NCBI GenBank assembly: GCA_049513975.1
Contig: JBEKVM010000033.1
Span: 29,595-93,594, forward strand
From: JBEKOF01 sp049513975
GTDB taxonomy: Bacteria; Verrucomicrobiota; Verrucomicrobiia; Limisphaerales; Palsa-1400
DNA length: 64,000 bases
Direction of reading: 5' to 3'
The notes beneath the pieces are model-generated. The model did not search any database. It was not told the origin of the DNA and worked only from the letters and a program-made list of their open reading frames with translations. Every line of letters begins with the position of its first letter. Positions within the stretch are counted from its first letter, which is position 1. The translations under genes and the position numbers were made by a program. This document shows positions 33,435 to 41,239 of this stretch, in pieces.

Positions 33435-35018
33435 ATGAAGACAAAAATGCACATCAATCGGCTAAACAGCACAAACAGCACAAACAGCACAGTGAGAGTC
33501 TCCGGTCGGCGTCCCGGCAGGCTCGGGCGCAAAACCGCGCTGATCGGCGCCACCGCAACGGCCCTTCTGCTCGCCGCCCATCTGGCCCGGGCGGGCGATG
33601 ACCGTGACCGGACGCAAGCAGGCGCCATCTTCGTGATCGCTCTGGAGAATCACAACTTGACCCAGCCCACCCCGGCTTCCAGTCCGCAGCAAATTCTCGG
33701 CAATCCGGCTGCTCCCTTTATCAACAGCCTCATGACGCCGGGCAATGCGAATGCGGCGCAGGTTTCGTATGCCGCGGCCTACTACAACGACGGCATCGGC
33801 GTCCATCCCTCCGAGCCTAACTATGTCTGGGCCGAAGCCGGGACGGATTTTGGGTTTCACTCCGATGCCGACCCCAGCCCCGCCAATGGCAACAAGTTCT
33901 ATGATAACTCACCCCATCTCATCAGCCATTTGACTGCAAATGGCAACACCTTGATGTTTTGGCATCGTAACGATTCACCTCATCTCACCGGGCAATTGAA
34001 CGCGGCCGGCATCCCGTGGAAAAACTACCAGGAAGACGTTGAACTGAGCGCAAGCCCGACTAACAGCGCCTCGGGCACCGGCGGCCCGGTCAATCCCTAC
34101 AACGGCACCACCCAATATAATTACGCCGTCAAACACAACCCCATGGCCTTCTTCAGCGACAGCGCCCTCCTGAATGTCTATCCGCTCGCCCAGCTCTTCC
34201 TGGACCTCGACGCCGGCGCGGTCGGGCGCTACAACTGGATCACGCCCGATCAATATAACGAAGCCCATAGCGCGCTCAACGGCGGCTTCACCTATCAGGG
34301 CATCCATTATACCGGCGACCAGTCCGCCATTGCCGCAGCCGACAACTTCCTCGCCACCGTCGTCCCGCAAATCATGGCGTCGAAGGCCTACCTGGACAAT
34401 GGGGTCATTATCCTTTGGTGGGATGAAACTGAAGGCGGTGACAGCACCGCCTTCACCCTTCCTGAGATCATTATCTCGCCTCTGGCCAAGGGCAACGCCT
34501 ACGCCAGCACCGTGCCCATGAACCATTCCTCCGACCTCAAAACCATGGAGGAGATTTTCGGCCTGCCAGCGGTCAACAATCCCATCCCGCTGACTGAGAC
34601 CAACGCCGGCGGCGATTTCAACTACGTCGCTACCGTCAATGACCTGAGCGACCTGTTCCTGCCCGGGACGATCCCCGCTCCTCTGAACTTGGCGGTGACG
34701 GGCGACAGTTTCGTGATGGACCGCCATACGGGACAGGTTTCGCAGAGGGTGCTTATCACCAACAACGGCGACACTCCGGCCCACGCCCCCTTGTTCCTCG
34801 TGCTGGACAGCCTCAGCGCCAATGCCACGCTGCTCAATTCGGACGGAACGACGGCGCTTCTTGCCCCCCTCGGCAGCCCCTATGTCAGAGTTCACCTCGG
34901 CGACCACGACGTCCTGCGTCCCCATGATACCGCAAGGGTGACGTTGGAGTTCCTCGACCCGAGCGGCGATGCCATAGCGTACAACGCGCGCGTGCTTAAT
35001 GTCACGCCGGCGCCTTGA
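33435..35018 (+). CDS. Secreted phosphoesterase-family protein (phospholipase C / acid phosphatase-like)
   Basis: A 527-residue protein from ATG at 33435. The N-terminus is long and basic with a hydrophobic stretch (KTALIGATATALLLAAHLARA), an export signal. The core has GAIFVIALENHNLT near the start, NYVWAEAGTD, and later NGVIILWWDETEGGDSTAFTLPEIIISPLAKG and 'PMNHSSDLKTMEEIFGL', features of the phosphoesterase family that includes phospholipase C and AcpA. The last 120 residues form an Ig-like domain (SFVMDRHTGQVSQRVLITNNGDT). NSTNSTNST near the start comes from a 9-bp triplet repeat. It is unrelated to gas vesicles and ends in its own terminator, so it appears inserted between the two gvp operons. 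Confidence 0.8.
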   Translation: MKTKMHINRLNSTNSTNSTVRVSGRRPGRLGRKTALIGATATALLLAAHLARAGDDRDRTQAGAIFVIALENHNLTQPTPASSPQQILGNPAAPFINSLMTPGNANAAQVSYAAAYYNDGIGVHPSEPNYVWAEAGTDFGFHSDADPSPANGNKFYDNSPHLISHLTANGNTLMFWHRNDSPHLTGQLNAAGIPWKNYQEDVELSASPTNSASGTGGPVNPYNGTTQYNYAVKHNPMAFFSDSALLNVYPLAQLFLDLDAGAVGRYNWITPDQYNEAHSALNGGFTYQGIHYTGDQSAIAAADNFLATVVPQIMASKAYLDNGVIILWWDETEGGDSTAFTLPEIIISPLAKGNAYASTVPMNHSSDLKTMEEIFGLPAVNNPIPLTETNAGGDFNYVATVNDLSDLFLPGTIPAPLNLAVTGDSFVMDRHTGQVSQRVLITNNGDTPAHAPLFLVLDSLSANATLLNSDGTTALLAPLGSPYVRVHLGDHDVLRPHDTARVTLEFLDPSGDAIAYNARVLNVTPAP

Positions 35019-35065
35019 GCCGGTCGCCTTGCCAGGACTTGGGCGATATTGTCGGGATTCTTCAC

Positions 35066-35102
35066 GGGGGCCGGCCTTGAGCCGGCCCCCCTTTGCTTTT
35101 TC
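35066..35102 (+). terminator. Rho-independent terminator after the phosphoesterase gene
   Basis: GGGGGCCGGC and GCCGGCCCCC form a perfect 10-bp stem around CTTGA, followed by CTTTGCTTTTT. It isolates the phosphoesterase unit from the gvpN promoter downstream. Confidence 0.88.
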
Positions 35103-35176
35103 GCCGGACTGTTAACCCCCCCTGACAACTCCGGGGAACCGGGGAGGATCGTCCCGCCAATAGGGAGCGCGGGCCA

Positions 35177-35190
35177 GGGAACCCATTCCC
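35177..35190. promoter_or_regulatory. Enhancer (UAS) candidate GGGAA-N4-TTCCC for gvpN promoter
   Basis: GGGAACCCATTCCC repeats the palindrome found before gvpA, in the same sequence surroundings (AGGGAGCG..GGCCAGGGAAC) and at almost the same distance from the -24/-12 promoter (110 bp). Here it is intergenic, so conservation is not due to coding. Confidence 0.7.
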
Positions 35191-35286
35191 TAAATCCTGC
35201 CGGCAGGCCGTCTCCGAATCCAAAAAACGGGGGCAACGCCCGGTGAACAGGACGGCCAGCTCACGGCGGCAACTGCTGCCCGCGCA

Positions 35287-35349
35287 TGGCATGGCTTATG
35301 CAGAAGTTCCCGGCGAGAACGATTCCAAGTGTTCTGGAAGGATCATGAG
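35287..35349 (+). promoter_or_regulatory. Sigma-54 promoter and conserved leader of the gvpN operon
   Basis: TGGCATGGCTTATGCA (35287-35302) has GG and GC 10 bp apart and differs from the gvpA promoter at one base. Transcription should start near 35313. The 47 bp after it match the gvpA leader closely, including the AGAAC/GTTCT arms and GGAAGGATCATGAG. The 364-bp gap from 35019 to 35382 holds only this control region and the preceding terminator. Confidence 0.82.
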
Positions 35350-35382
35350 CGGGCAAAACAATGATAACAATTGCGTTTCGGC

Positions 35383-36426
35383 ATGAATGTTCGTAACTCC
35401 AAAGCGCCCGGAAGCGAAAGGGCGGAAACCGCCTCCGACACCTTTTTGCCCGAACCCAGCAATGGATTTGTCACGACGCCCTTTGTGGAGCAGATCGCCA
35501 GGCGGGCCTTGACCTATTTGCAGGCCGGCTATCCCATCCATTTCGCCGGCGCCGCCGGCACCGGCAAGACCACCGTGGCCTTTCATGTCGCCGCGCAACT
35601 GGGCCGGCCCGTCTCGCTCATCCACGGGGACGATGACTTCGGCAGTTCGGACCTCGTCGGGCAGGACAGCGGCTACCGCAAGCACAAGGTCATTGACAAC
35701 TACATCCATTCGGTGGTCAAAACCGAGGAGGAGATGAAATCCCTCTGGCTGGAGAACCGCCTCACCACCGCCTGCCAGGACGGGGACACGCTGATCTACG
35801 ACGAATTCAACCGCTCGCGGCCTGAAGCCAACAATCCCTTCTTGAGCATTTTTTCCGAACGGATCCTCAACCTCCCCAAGCTGCGCCGCTCCGGCGGCGG
35901 CTACTTGCACGTGCATCCGCAATTCCACGCCATTTTCACCTCCAATCCGGAAGAATACGCGGGCGTCCATAAGACCCAGGACGCTTTGATGGACCGCTTG
36001 ATTACCATTCAACTGGAACACTACGACCGGGAGACGGAGATTGAGATCACCATTGCCCGCTCCGGCATCGGCCGGGCCGACGCCGAAATCATCGTGGACC
36101 TGGTGCGCCAGCTCCGGCGCGTCGGCGTGAGCAACAGCCGCCCGACCATCCGCGCCTGCATCGCCATCGCCCGCGTCCTGACTTTGCGCGGCGTGCATGC
36201 CCAGCCGGAGGATTCCATTTTCCAATGGGCCTGCCGGGATGTCCTCAGTTCGGAAACGGCCAAGGTGACTCGCGACGGCCGCTCCATCATGCCCCAGAAG
36301 GTGGAGGAAGCGTTGCTCGCCGGGCTGCGCGCCAACGCCCCCGCCATCCCGCCCATTTCCACCGGCCCGCGCCCGCGCCAGGCCACCAAGAAAGGAAACG
36401 GCGAATGCCTCCTCCAACACGAATGA
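35383..36426 (+). CDS. gvpN: Gas-vesicle AAA+ ATPase GvpN
   Basis: A 347-residue MoxR-like AAA+ ATPase with Walker A GAAGTGKTT, the GvpN-specific IHGDDDFGSSDLVGQDSGY, Walker B GDTLIYDEFNRSRPEANN, sensor FTSNPEEYAGVH and DRLITIQLEHYDRETE. GvpN is required for growth of vesicles from biconical seeds to full size. ATG at 35383 is preferred; a TTG at 35371 would add four residues. It is the first gene after the second sigma-54 promoter, and its 3' end overlaps the next gene by 22 bp. Confidence 0.94.
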   Translation: MNVRNSKAPGSERAETASDTFLPEPSNGFVTTPFVEQIARRALTYLQAGYPIHFAGAAGTGKTTVAFHVAAQLGRPVSLIHGDDDFGSSDLVGQDSGYRKHKVIDNYIHSVVKTEEEMKSLWLENRLTTACQDGDTLIYDEFNRSRPEANNPFLSIFSERILNLPKLRRSGGGYLHVHPQFHAIFTSNPEEYAGVHKTQDALMDRLITIQLEHYDRETEIEITIARSGIGRADAEIIVDLVRQLRRVGVSNSRPTIRACIAIARVLTLRGVHAQPEDSIFQWACRDVLSSETAKVTRDGRSIMPQKVEEALLAGLRANAPAIPPISTGPRPRQATKKGNGECLLQHE

Positions 36427-36740
36427 TTCGCGGCGTCAAAGACATCCGCACCCGTTCCGGCACGCCGGACCAGGTGATCGTCCCTTACAAGGCCTACATG
36501 GCCATCACCGCCCTGGAGATGGAAAAATTCCGGCGCGAAACGGAACGCGACAATCTCAGGCTCCGCTTGGACAACGTCAACACCCGCCTCCAGACGGTGG
36601 CCTCGGAAAAAGCCGCCCTGTTGCAGCGCCTGGGCAAGGAAGCGCCCGACCGGCCCGCCCGGCGGCCGATCAAATCCTCCCGGCCAATCCGGGATGGCTC
36701 CGCGGCGGGCCATGCCGGCGGATTCAAATTCCAGTATTGA
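36405..36740 (+). CDS. Small coiled-coil protein between gvpN and gvpF
   Basis: A 111-residue protein not matched to a named family. It begins MPPPTRMIRGVKDIRTRSGTP. Residues 40-80 form a coiled coil (LEMEKFRRETERDNLRLRLDNVN then TRLQTVASEKAALLQRL), and the end is basic and Pro/Ser-rich. The start at 36405 has an AAAGGAA ribosome-binding site; ATG at 36423 is an alternative. It is co-translated with gvpN (22-bp overlap) and 24 bp before gvpF, so it is a probable gas-vesicle accessory. Confidence 0.65.
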   Translation: MPPPTRMIRGVKDIRTRSGTPDQVIVPYKAYMAITALEMEKFRRETERDNLRLRLDNVNTRLQTVASEKAALLQRLGKEAPDRPARRPIKSSRPIRDGSAAGHAGGFKFQY

Positions 36741-36764
36741 CCCTTTCGCCACGGAGTCAGAGCT

Positions 36765-37544
36765 ATGAACACGACTTCCGAATCCGGCCCGCCCCAAAGC
36801 GGAGAATACCTGTATGCCATCGCCGCCCTCGGCAAGGACCGCAGCTACGATGTGGCGGGCATTGACGGCGCCGCCGTGTATAGTGTCCACCAGGGCCGCG
36901 TGGCGGCGGTCGTGAGCGATTGCGCCCGCCAAAAACTGCGCCCGGAACGCGCCCACTTGGCGGCGCACAAAGAAGTCCTCGAGCGGCTGATGCTGGACAG
37001 CACAATCCTGCCGATGGCCTTCGGCACTATTGCCGGCGATGTGAAAGCGGTCCGGCGGCTGCTGGCGCTCAACCAGGAAGTCATTTTGGAACAACTGGAG
37101 CGCGTCGCCGGCAAGGTCGAGATGGGCCTGCGCGTGAAGTGGGATGTGCCCAATATCTTCGAGTATTTCATTGATATTCACCCCGAACTGCGCGTCTTGC
37201 GCGACCGTTTGCTGGGCAACCAGCGCGAACCCCGCCAGGAGGACCGGATCGAACTGGGGCAACTGTTCGACCGCATCCTCAACGAGGACCGCGAAGCCCA
37301 TTCTGAGAAGCTGGAGGAGGCGCTGGCGCCCTGTTGCGCCGAAATCAAGCGGTCGCCGCTGCGCAATGTCAACGAGGTGGCCAATCTCAATTGCCTGGCC
37401 GGACGCAACGAGCAAATGCAACTGGAAGGGGCGGTTTTCCAGGCCGCCCACCTGTTTGACAACAACTACGCCTTCGATCTGAACGGGCCGTGGGCGCCGC
37501 ACAATTTCGTCGAGATGGACCTCAAACTCAACGGCCAAACGTGA
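36765..37544 (+). CDS. gvpF: GvpF/GvpL-family gas-vesicle protein (second copy)
   Basis: A 259-residue protein with the standard GvpF/L layout: YLYAIAAL strand, GRVAAVVSDC, HKEVLERLMLDSTILPMAFGTI, then the helical middle and the C-terminal CLAGRNEQMQLEGAVFQAAHLFDNNYAFDLNGPWAPHNFV. It is clearer than the copy at 28957, and the two are only distantly similar, so they are probably functionally distinct F and L roles. A GGAG ribosome-binding site lies upstream. gvpG follows after 13 bp, the usual F-G order. Confidence 0.92.
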   Translation: MNTTSESGPPQSGEYLYAIAALGKDRSYDVAGIDGAAVYSVHQGRVAAVVSDCARQKLRPERAHLAAHKEVLERLMLDSTILPMAFGTIAGDVKAVRRLLALNQEVILEQLERVAGKVEMGLRVKWDVPNIFEYFIDIHPELRVLRDRLLGNQREPRQEDRIELGQLFDRILNEDREAHSEKLEEALAPCCAEIKRSPLRNVNEVANLNCLAGRNEQMQLEGAVFQAAHLFDNNYAFDLNGPWAPHNFVEMDLKLNGQT

Positions 37545-37557
37545 AGCGGTTTACCCC

Positions 37558-37815
37558 ATGTTCCTCCTGGACAAACTCCTTTTCTTTCCTGTCGGCGCCA
37601 CCGTTTGGGCGGCCCGCCAGGTCCATCACGCCATCCAACAAGAACGAGCGGCGGAACCGGAGCGCATTACCGCCGACTTGAGCGAGCTTTACATGATGCT
37701 GGAAACAGGCCGGCTTGCCGAAGCCGAATTTAACGCTCGCGAGAAAGAGCTGCTCGACCGGTTGGACTTGATTCAGGAGCGGGAAAAGGACTCCAACCGG
37801 ACGAGTTCCAGATGA
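37558..37815 (+). CDS. gvpG: Gas-vesicle protein GvpG
   Basis: An 85-residue protein with the GvpG pattern: the hydrophobic start MFLLDKLLFFPVGATVW, then a helical region with ELYMMLETGRLAEAEFNAREKELLDRLD. GvpG is a small conserved assembly factor. It follows gvpF and overlaps the ArsA-like gene by 4 bp (ATGA). Confidence 0.9.
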   Translation: MFLLDKLLFFPVGATVWAARQVHHAIQQERAAEPERITADLSELYMMLETGRLAEAEFNAREKELLDRLDLIQEREKDSNRTSSR

Positions 37816-39758
37816 GCGCGCCGACACCATCCTTCCTGGCGGACCAAGGGCTCAGACTCCTGCTCTTCGGCGGCAAGGGCGGAGTGGGAAAAACCTCTTG
37901 TGCCACGGCGACCGCGCTGCAACTGGCCAGAGACTCTCCCGAAGCCGCCTTTCTTCTGGTATCCACGGATCCGGCCCACTCGGTGATGGACAGCCTGGCC
38001 GGAGCCATGCCGCCGCCCAACTTGCAGGTCACCGAACTGGACGCCCAGGCCTGCCTGGCCGCCTTCAAAGCCCGGCACGGCTCCAAGCTCTGCGCCATTG
38101 CCTCGCGGGGGACCTTTCTCGACCACTCCGACATCAGCCACTTTCTGGCTCTTTCCCTTCCGGGGTTGGACGAACTGATGGCTTCGCTGGAAATCGCCGG
38201 CTGGGTCGCCGCCCGGCGTTACCAAACCATCGTCGTGGATACCGCGCCCACCGGCCACACCCTCCGCCTGCTGGCCATGCCCGCGCTGCTCCACCATTGG
38301 CTCGGAGCTTTGGACGCCTTGCTGGCCAAACACCGGTACATGAGAAATCTGTTCAGCGGCGCAGTGAATCGCGACGAGATTGATGCTTTTCTGGAGGAAC
38401 TGGCCGGCTCTGTCAAACAGATGGAAGCCTTGCTCCGGGATTCCAGGCACAGCCGGTTTGTGCCTGTGCTCCTGGCCGAAGCGATGAGCCTGAGCGAAAC
38501 CCGCTCCCTGCTGGCGGAATTGAAAGGCGCGCAGGTGCCGGTGAACGATATTGTCGTCAACCGGCTGTTGCCGGAAAATGATTGTCCGGTTTGCGCTGAC
38601 GGACGGCTCCAGCAAAACCGCGTCTTGAGTGAGATCCTGAGCAGCCGTGATTTAACCTGCCACTGCTTGTGGGGCGTGCCCCTCTATCCGAAAGAGGTTT
38701 GCGGAGCCGGGGGTCTTCTGGCGTTTTGGGCAGGTGTGACGCGACTGGCCAGCATGCTGGTTTGTCTTGAAGCGGCTATTCCCACCAACCGTCCGCGGGT
38801 GGAAAGGGCGACCCGCCCGCCCGGCGACAAATCGTTGTTGCTCTTCGCCGGCAAAGGCGGCGTGGGCAAGACCACCCTGGCCTGCGCCACCGGTGTGCGT
38901 TTGGCCCTGGACTCGCCCGCCCGGGAGGTGCTGCTTTTTTCCACCGACCCCGCTCACTCGCTGGCCGACTGTCTGGAAGCTCCGGTCGGCCCGGCGCCAA
39001 AACGGATTTGTCCCGGCCTCACGGCGCTGGAGCTGGACGCTGACGCCGAATTTCGCGCCCTGAAGCAACTTTACAGCGAGGAGTTGCAGTCCTTCCTTTG
39101 CTCGCTTTTGCCCGAAATGGACCTGGTCTTTGACCGGCCGGCGATGGAACGAATCGTGGACCTTTCGCCGCCAGGGCTGGACGAAGTCATGGCTCTCACC
39201 CGGGTGATGGACCTGTGCGAGCAAAACCACTACCACACCCTGGTGCTGGACTCCGCGCCCACCGGGCATCTGATCCGGCTTCTGGAAACGCCGGAGTTGG
39301 TTGACTGCTGGCTGAAGGTCTTTTTTGGCCTGTTCCTCAAATACAAACAGGTTTTTCGCCTGCCCAAAGTGTCACAACGGCTGGTGGACATGTCCAAAGC
39401 CCTCAAACGCCTGCGCGCGCTGCTGGCCGATCCGGCCCAATGCGCTCTCTGCGGCGTGGCCATCCTCACGGACATGGCCTTGGCAGAAACCAAAGACCTG
39501 TTGGCGGCCTGCCAGCGGATGCAGGTCAACGCGCCCGTGCTCTTCCTCAATCTGGCCACGCCGCCCGGCGACTGCCATTTGTGCTCCGCGCTGCGGCGCC
39601 GGGAGTCGGTCCTCGAACAAAAGTTTCAGCGGGCCTTCCCCAGTGCGGCCCAAGTCGTGGTTTATCGGCGCGGAGAGCCTCGCGGTTTGGCCCGTTTGGG
39701 CGAACTGGGCCAGGTGCTCTATGCCGCCCCAGCCACAGAGGACGTGAACCATGCGTGA
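37812..39758 (+). CDS. Double-headed ArsA/Get3-like ATPase in the gas-vesicle operon
   Basis: A 648-residue protein of two tandem ArsA-type halves. Each half has a deviant Walker A (FGGKGGVGKTS at about residue 18; FAGKGGVGKTT at about 345), a STDPAHS switch and a D-(T/S)-APTGH motif. Each half also has a C-x-x-C pair, C258/C261 (DCPVC) and C588/C591 (DCHLC), like the zinc-binding pair at the Get3 dimer interface. The arsenite-site triad of ArsA is not evident, so metal resistance is unlikely. Get3 carries hydrophobic tail segments. By analogy this protein may chaperone the hydrophobic GvpA/J/S-type proteins. It overlaps gvpG (4 bp) and the next gene (8 bp). Confidence 0.85.
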   Translation: MSAPTPSFLADQGLRLLLFGGKGGVGKTSCATATALQLARDSPEAAFLLVSTDPAHSVMDSLAGAMPPPNLQVTELDAQACLAAFKARHGSKLCAIASRGTFLDHSDISHFLALSLPGLDELMASLEIAGWVAARRYQTIVVDTAPTGHTLRLLAMPALLHHWLGALDALLAKHRYMRNLFSGAVNRDEIDAFLEELAGSVKQMEALLRDSRHSRFVPVLLAEAMSLSETRSLLAELKGAQVPVNDIVVNRLLPENDCPVCADGRLQQNRVLSEILSSRDLTCHCLWGVPLYPKEVCGAGGLLAFWAGVTRLASMLVCLEAAIPTNRPRVERATRPPGDKSLLLFAGKGGVGKTTLACATGVRLALDSPAREVLLFSTDPAHSLADCLEAPVGPAPKRICPGLTALELDADAEFRALKQLYSEELQSFLCSLLPEMDLVFDRPAMERIVDLSPPGLDEVMALTRVMDLCEQNHYHTLVLDSAPTGHLIRLLETPELVDCWLKVFFGLFLKYKQVFRLPKVSQRLVDMSKALKRLRALLADPAQCALCGVAILTDMALAETKDLLAACQRMQVNAPVLFLNLATPPGDCHLCSALRRRESVLEQKFQRAFPSAAQVVVYRRGEPRGLARLGELGQVLYAAPATEDVNHA

Positions 39759-40380
39759 ATTAGGTCCCCAGCGAACCCGGCACATTTCCTTGTGCGAAGC
39801 CTTGGATCGCGTCCTGAACACCGGCGTCGTGGCGCTGGGCGAAGTGACGTTGTCGGTGGCCGATGTGGACCTGATTTACCTGGGGCTGCAACTGGTCGTC
39901 ACTTCCATCGAAAGCGGCCGGGAACCCGTTCCGGTCAACGCCGGGCCGCAACTTGGCCCGGATTCGCGCGGCGGCCCGCGACTAACGCCTGGAGAGGAAA
40001 TGCCAGCCAGCCTGGCAGCAAAGGGGCCACCCAGCGCCGCTTTGCCGTTAGCGTCGGAGGGCCGGACCGGCTCGCTTCCTGGCGGCGGCCTTGGCGAAAA
40101 AACCGAACTCCTTGCCAGCGCCATCGCCAAGGCCGATTCCAACCGGGAAAAAAATGGCCTGGGGCAATTGGTTCTGACCTTGATGAAAGTCCTGCACGAA
40201 CTCCTGAAACGTCAAGCTCTCCGGCGCATCCAGGGCGGCGCCCTCACCCCGGCCCAGATTGAGCGGCTCGGCGTGACGCTCATGCAGCAAGCCCGGGAGA
40301 TTGAGCGGCTGCGGAAAGATTTCGGCCTGCCGGAAGAAGACCTCAACCTCGACCTTGGCCCGCTGGGCAAACTGCTTTGA
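39751..40380 (+). CDS. GvpS (GvpA-like) - GvpK fusion protein
   Basis: A 209-residue protein made of two gas-vesicle domains. Residues 10-52 are a GvpA/J/S-type shell domain (SLCEALDRVLNTGVVALGEVTLSVADVDLIYLGLQLVVTSIES). A Pro/Gly-rich linker runs to about residue 125. Residues 130-209 are GvpK (LGQLVLTLMKVLHELLKRQALRRIQGGALT, then IERLGVTL and the ending DFGLPEEDLNLDLGPLGKLL). In other clusters these are separate, often neighbouring, genes. The frame is continuous, so it should be made as one chain. The start overlaps the ArsA-like gene by 8 bp. Confidence 0.88.
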   Translation: MRELGPQRTRHISLCEALDRVLNTGVVALGEVTLSVADVDLIYLGLQLVVTSIESGREPVPVNAGPQLGPDSRGGPRLTPGEEMPASLAAKGPPSAALPLASEGRTGSLPGGGLGEKTELLASAIAKADSNREKNGLGQLVLTLMKVLHELLKRQALRRIQGGALTPAQIERLGVTLMQQAREIERLRKDFGLPEEDLNLDLGPLGKLL

Positions 40381-40385
40381 TCCCC

Positions 40386-40718
40386 ATGACCCCGCAACGA
40401 CACATCGAACATTCCACCAGTGGCGCCACCTTGGCCGACCTGCTCGAACGGATATTGGATAAAGGCATCGTCATCGCCGGCGACATCAAGGTCAAGATCG
40501 TGGACATCGAGTTGCTGACCATCCAGATTCGGTTGCTGGTCTGTTCTGTGGACAAGGCCAGGGAGATCGGCGTGGATTGGTGGGTCAACCACCCCGCATT
40601 CAGCCGTCATCAGCAAGAGCACCTCTCGGACGCCGTCCTCAAGATCGAAGAACGACTGGCCAGGATCGAGACGCGGATGCCCGCCGCGACTCCAGCCGGT
40701 GCTCCCAATGTGCTTTGA
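40386..40718 (+). CDS. gvpJ: Minor gas-vesicle structural protein GvpJ
   Basis: A 110-residue GvpA-like protein: TLADLLERILDKGIVIAGDIKVKIVDIELLTIQIRLLVCSVDKAREIGVDWW, followed by a charged helical tail (LSDAVLKIEERLARIETRM). This extended C-terminus is typical for GvpJ rather than GvpA. GvpJ is a minor component thought to act at the tips or in nucleation. ATG at 40386 lies 5 bp after the fusion gene stop. It is the last gas-vesicle gene of the operon. Confidence 0.9.
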   Translation: MTPQRHIEHSTSGATLADLLERILDKGIVIAGDIKVKIVDIELLTIQIRLLVCSVDKAREIGVDWWVNHPAFSRHQQEHLSDAVLKIEERLARIETRMPAATPAGAPNVL

Positions 40719-40739
40719 TAGAGCTTTCTTGAAACCGCT

Positions 40740-40882
40740 ATTAACCCGCATATTTCACACTCCGATGGAAGCGCCAAAACAGTGCGCCGCGTGGGGGCAC
40801 GCGGCCTACAAACACCTCCGGCGGCTCCTGCAGGCCGCGTGCCCTCACGCGGCGTTTGGAGGTGTGAAAAATGCGGGTTAAT
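40740..40882. repeat. 143-bp nested inverted-repeat element after gvpJ
   Basis: ATTAACCCGCAT at the left end is the exact complement of ATGCGGGTTAAT at the right end. The arms continue with TTTCACAC(C)TCC and, further in, GCCGCGTG.GGGCACGCGGCC. There is no coding capacity. It may form a long hairpin at the end of the gvpN operon or be a MITE-like relic. With the next two entries it fills the 521-bp gap before the GH116-like gene. Confidence 0.75.
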
Positions 40883-40936
40883 GATTCGGGCGCAGGACCG
40901 CCGACTCCACATTCTTCTCGACAAATGAGGCAATTT

Positions 40937-40983
40937 AATTTATTCTGCCCGCATTGTAGCTTTCAATGCGGGCAGAATAAATT
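40937..40983. terminator. Perfect 20-bp stem hairpin
   Basis: AATTTATTCTGCCCGCATTG and its exact complement flank a 7-nt loop (TAGCTTT), and the right arm is followed by TTAGG. It is long and perfect and could act as a bidirectional terminator downstream of the gas-vesicle operon. Similar GC-core hairpins recur at 54995 and 55155. Confidence 0.55.
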
Positions 40984-40993
40984 TTAGGCTGTT

Positions 40994-41085
40994 CAGACCA
41001 GAGCATTTTCAGCAAGCAGACCAGAGCATTTTCAGCAAGCAGACCAGAGCATTTTCAGTAAGCAGACCAGAGCGTTTTCAGTAAA
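40994..41085. repeat. Four tandem 23-bp repeats (CAGACCAGAGCATTTTCAGCAAG)
   Basis: Four 23-bp units follow head to tail with at most a few changes, and a fifth begins as CAGATC. The core AGAGCATTTTCA also ends the inverted-repeat element at 50033-50128. There are no spacers, so this is not a CRISPR array. Confidence 0.85.
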
Positions 41086-41239
41086 CAGATCAATCCGGAT
41101 AGCGCTGGTGATTTCATGCGGGCCAAAGTCACCCGAAATCCAGTGTTGGGAAAAACAGTTTCAGCTTGGAAAAGGAAAGCCGGCAAGCTTAAGCTGCGGA
41201 TGGAAGCACACCAACTTATGAAATCATGGTCAACAACCT

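Noticed and set aside
37812..39758. Arsenite-efflux ATPase
   Set aside because: No arsB, arsC, arsD or arsR neighbour, no evident arsenite-binding cysteine triad, and translational overlap with gvpG and the GvpS-K gene.
40994..41085. Possible CRISPR array
   Set aside because: The 23-bp units are directly adjacent with no spacers, and no cas gene is present.
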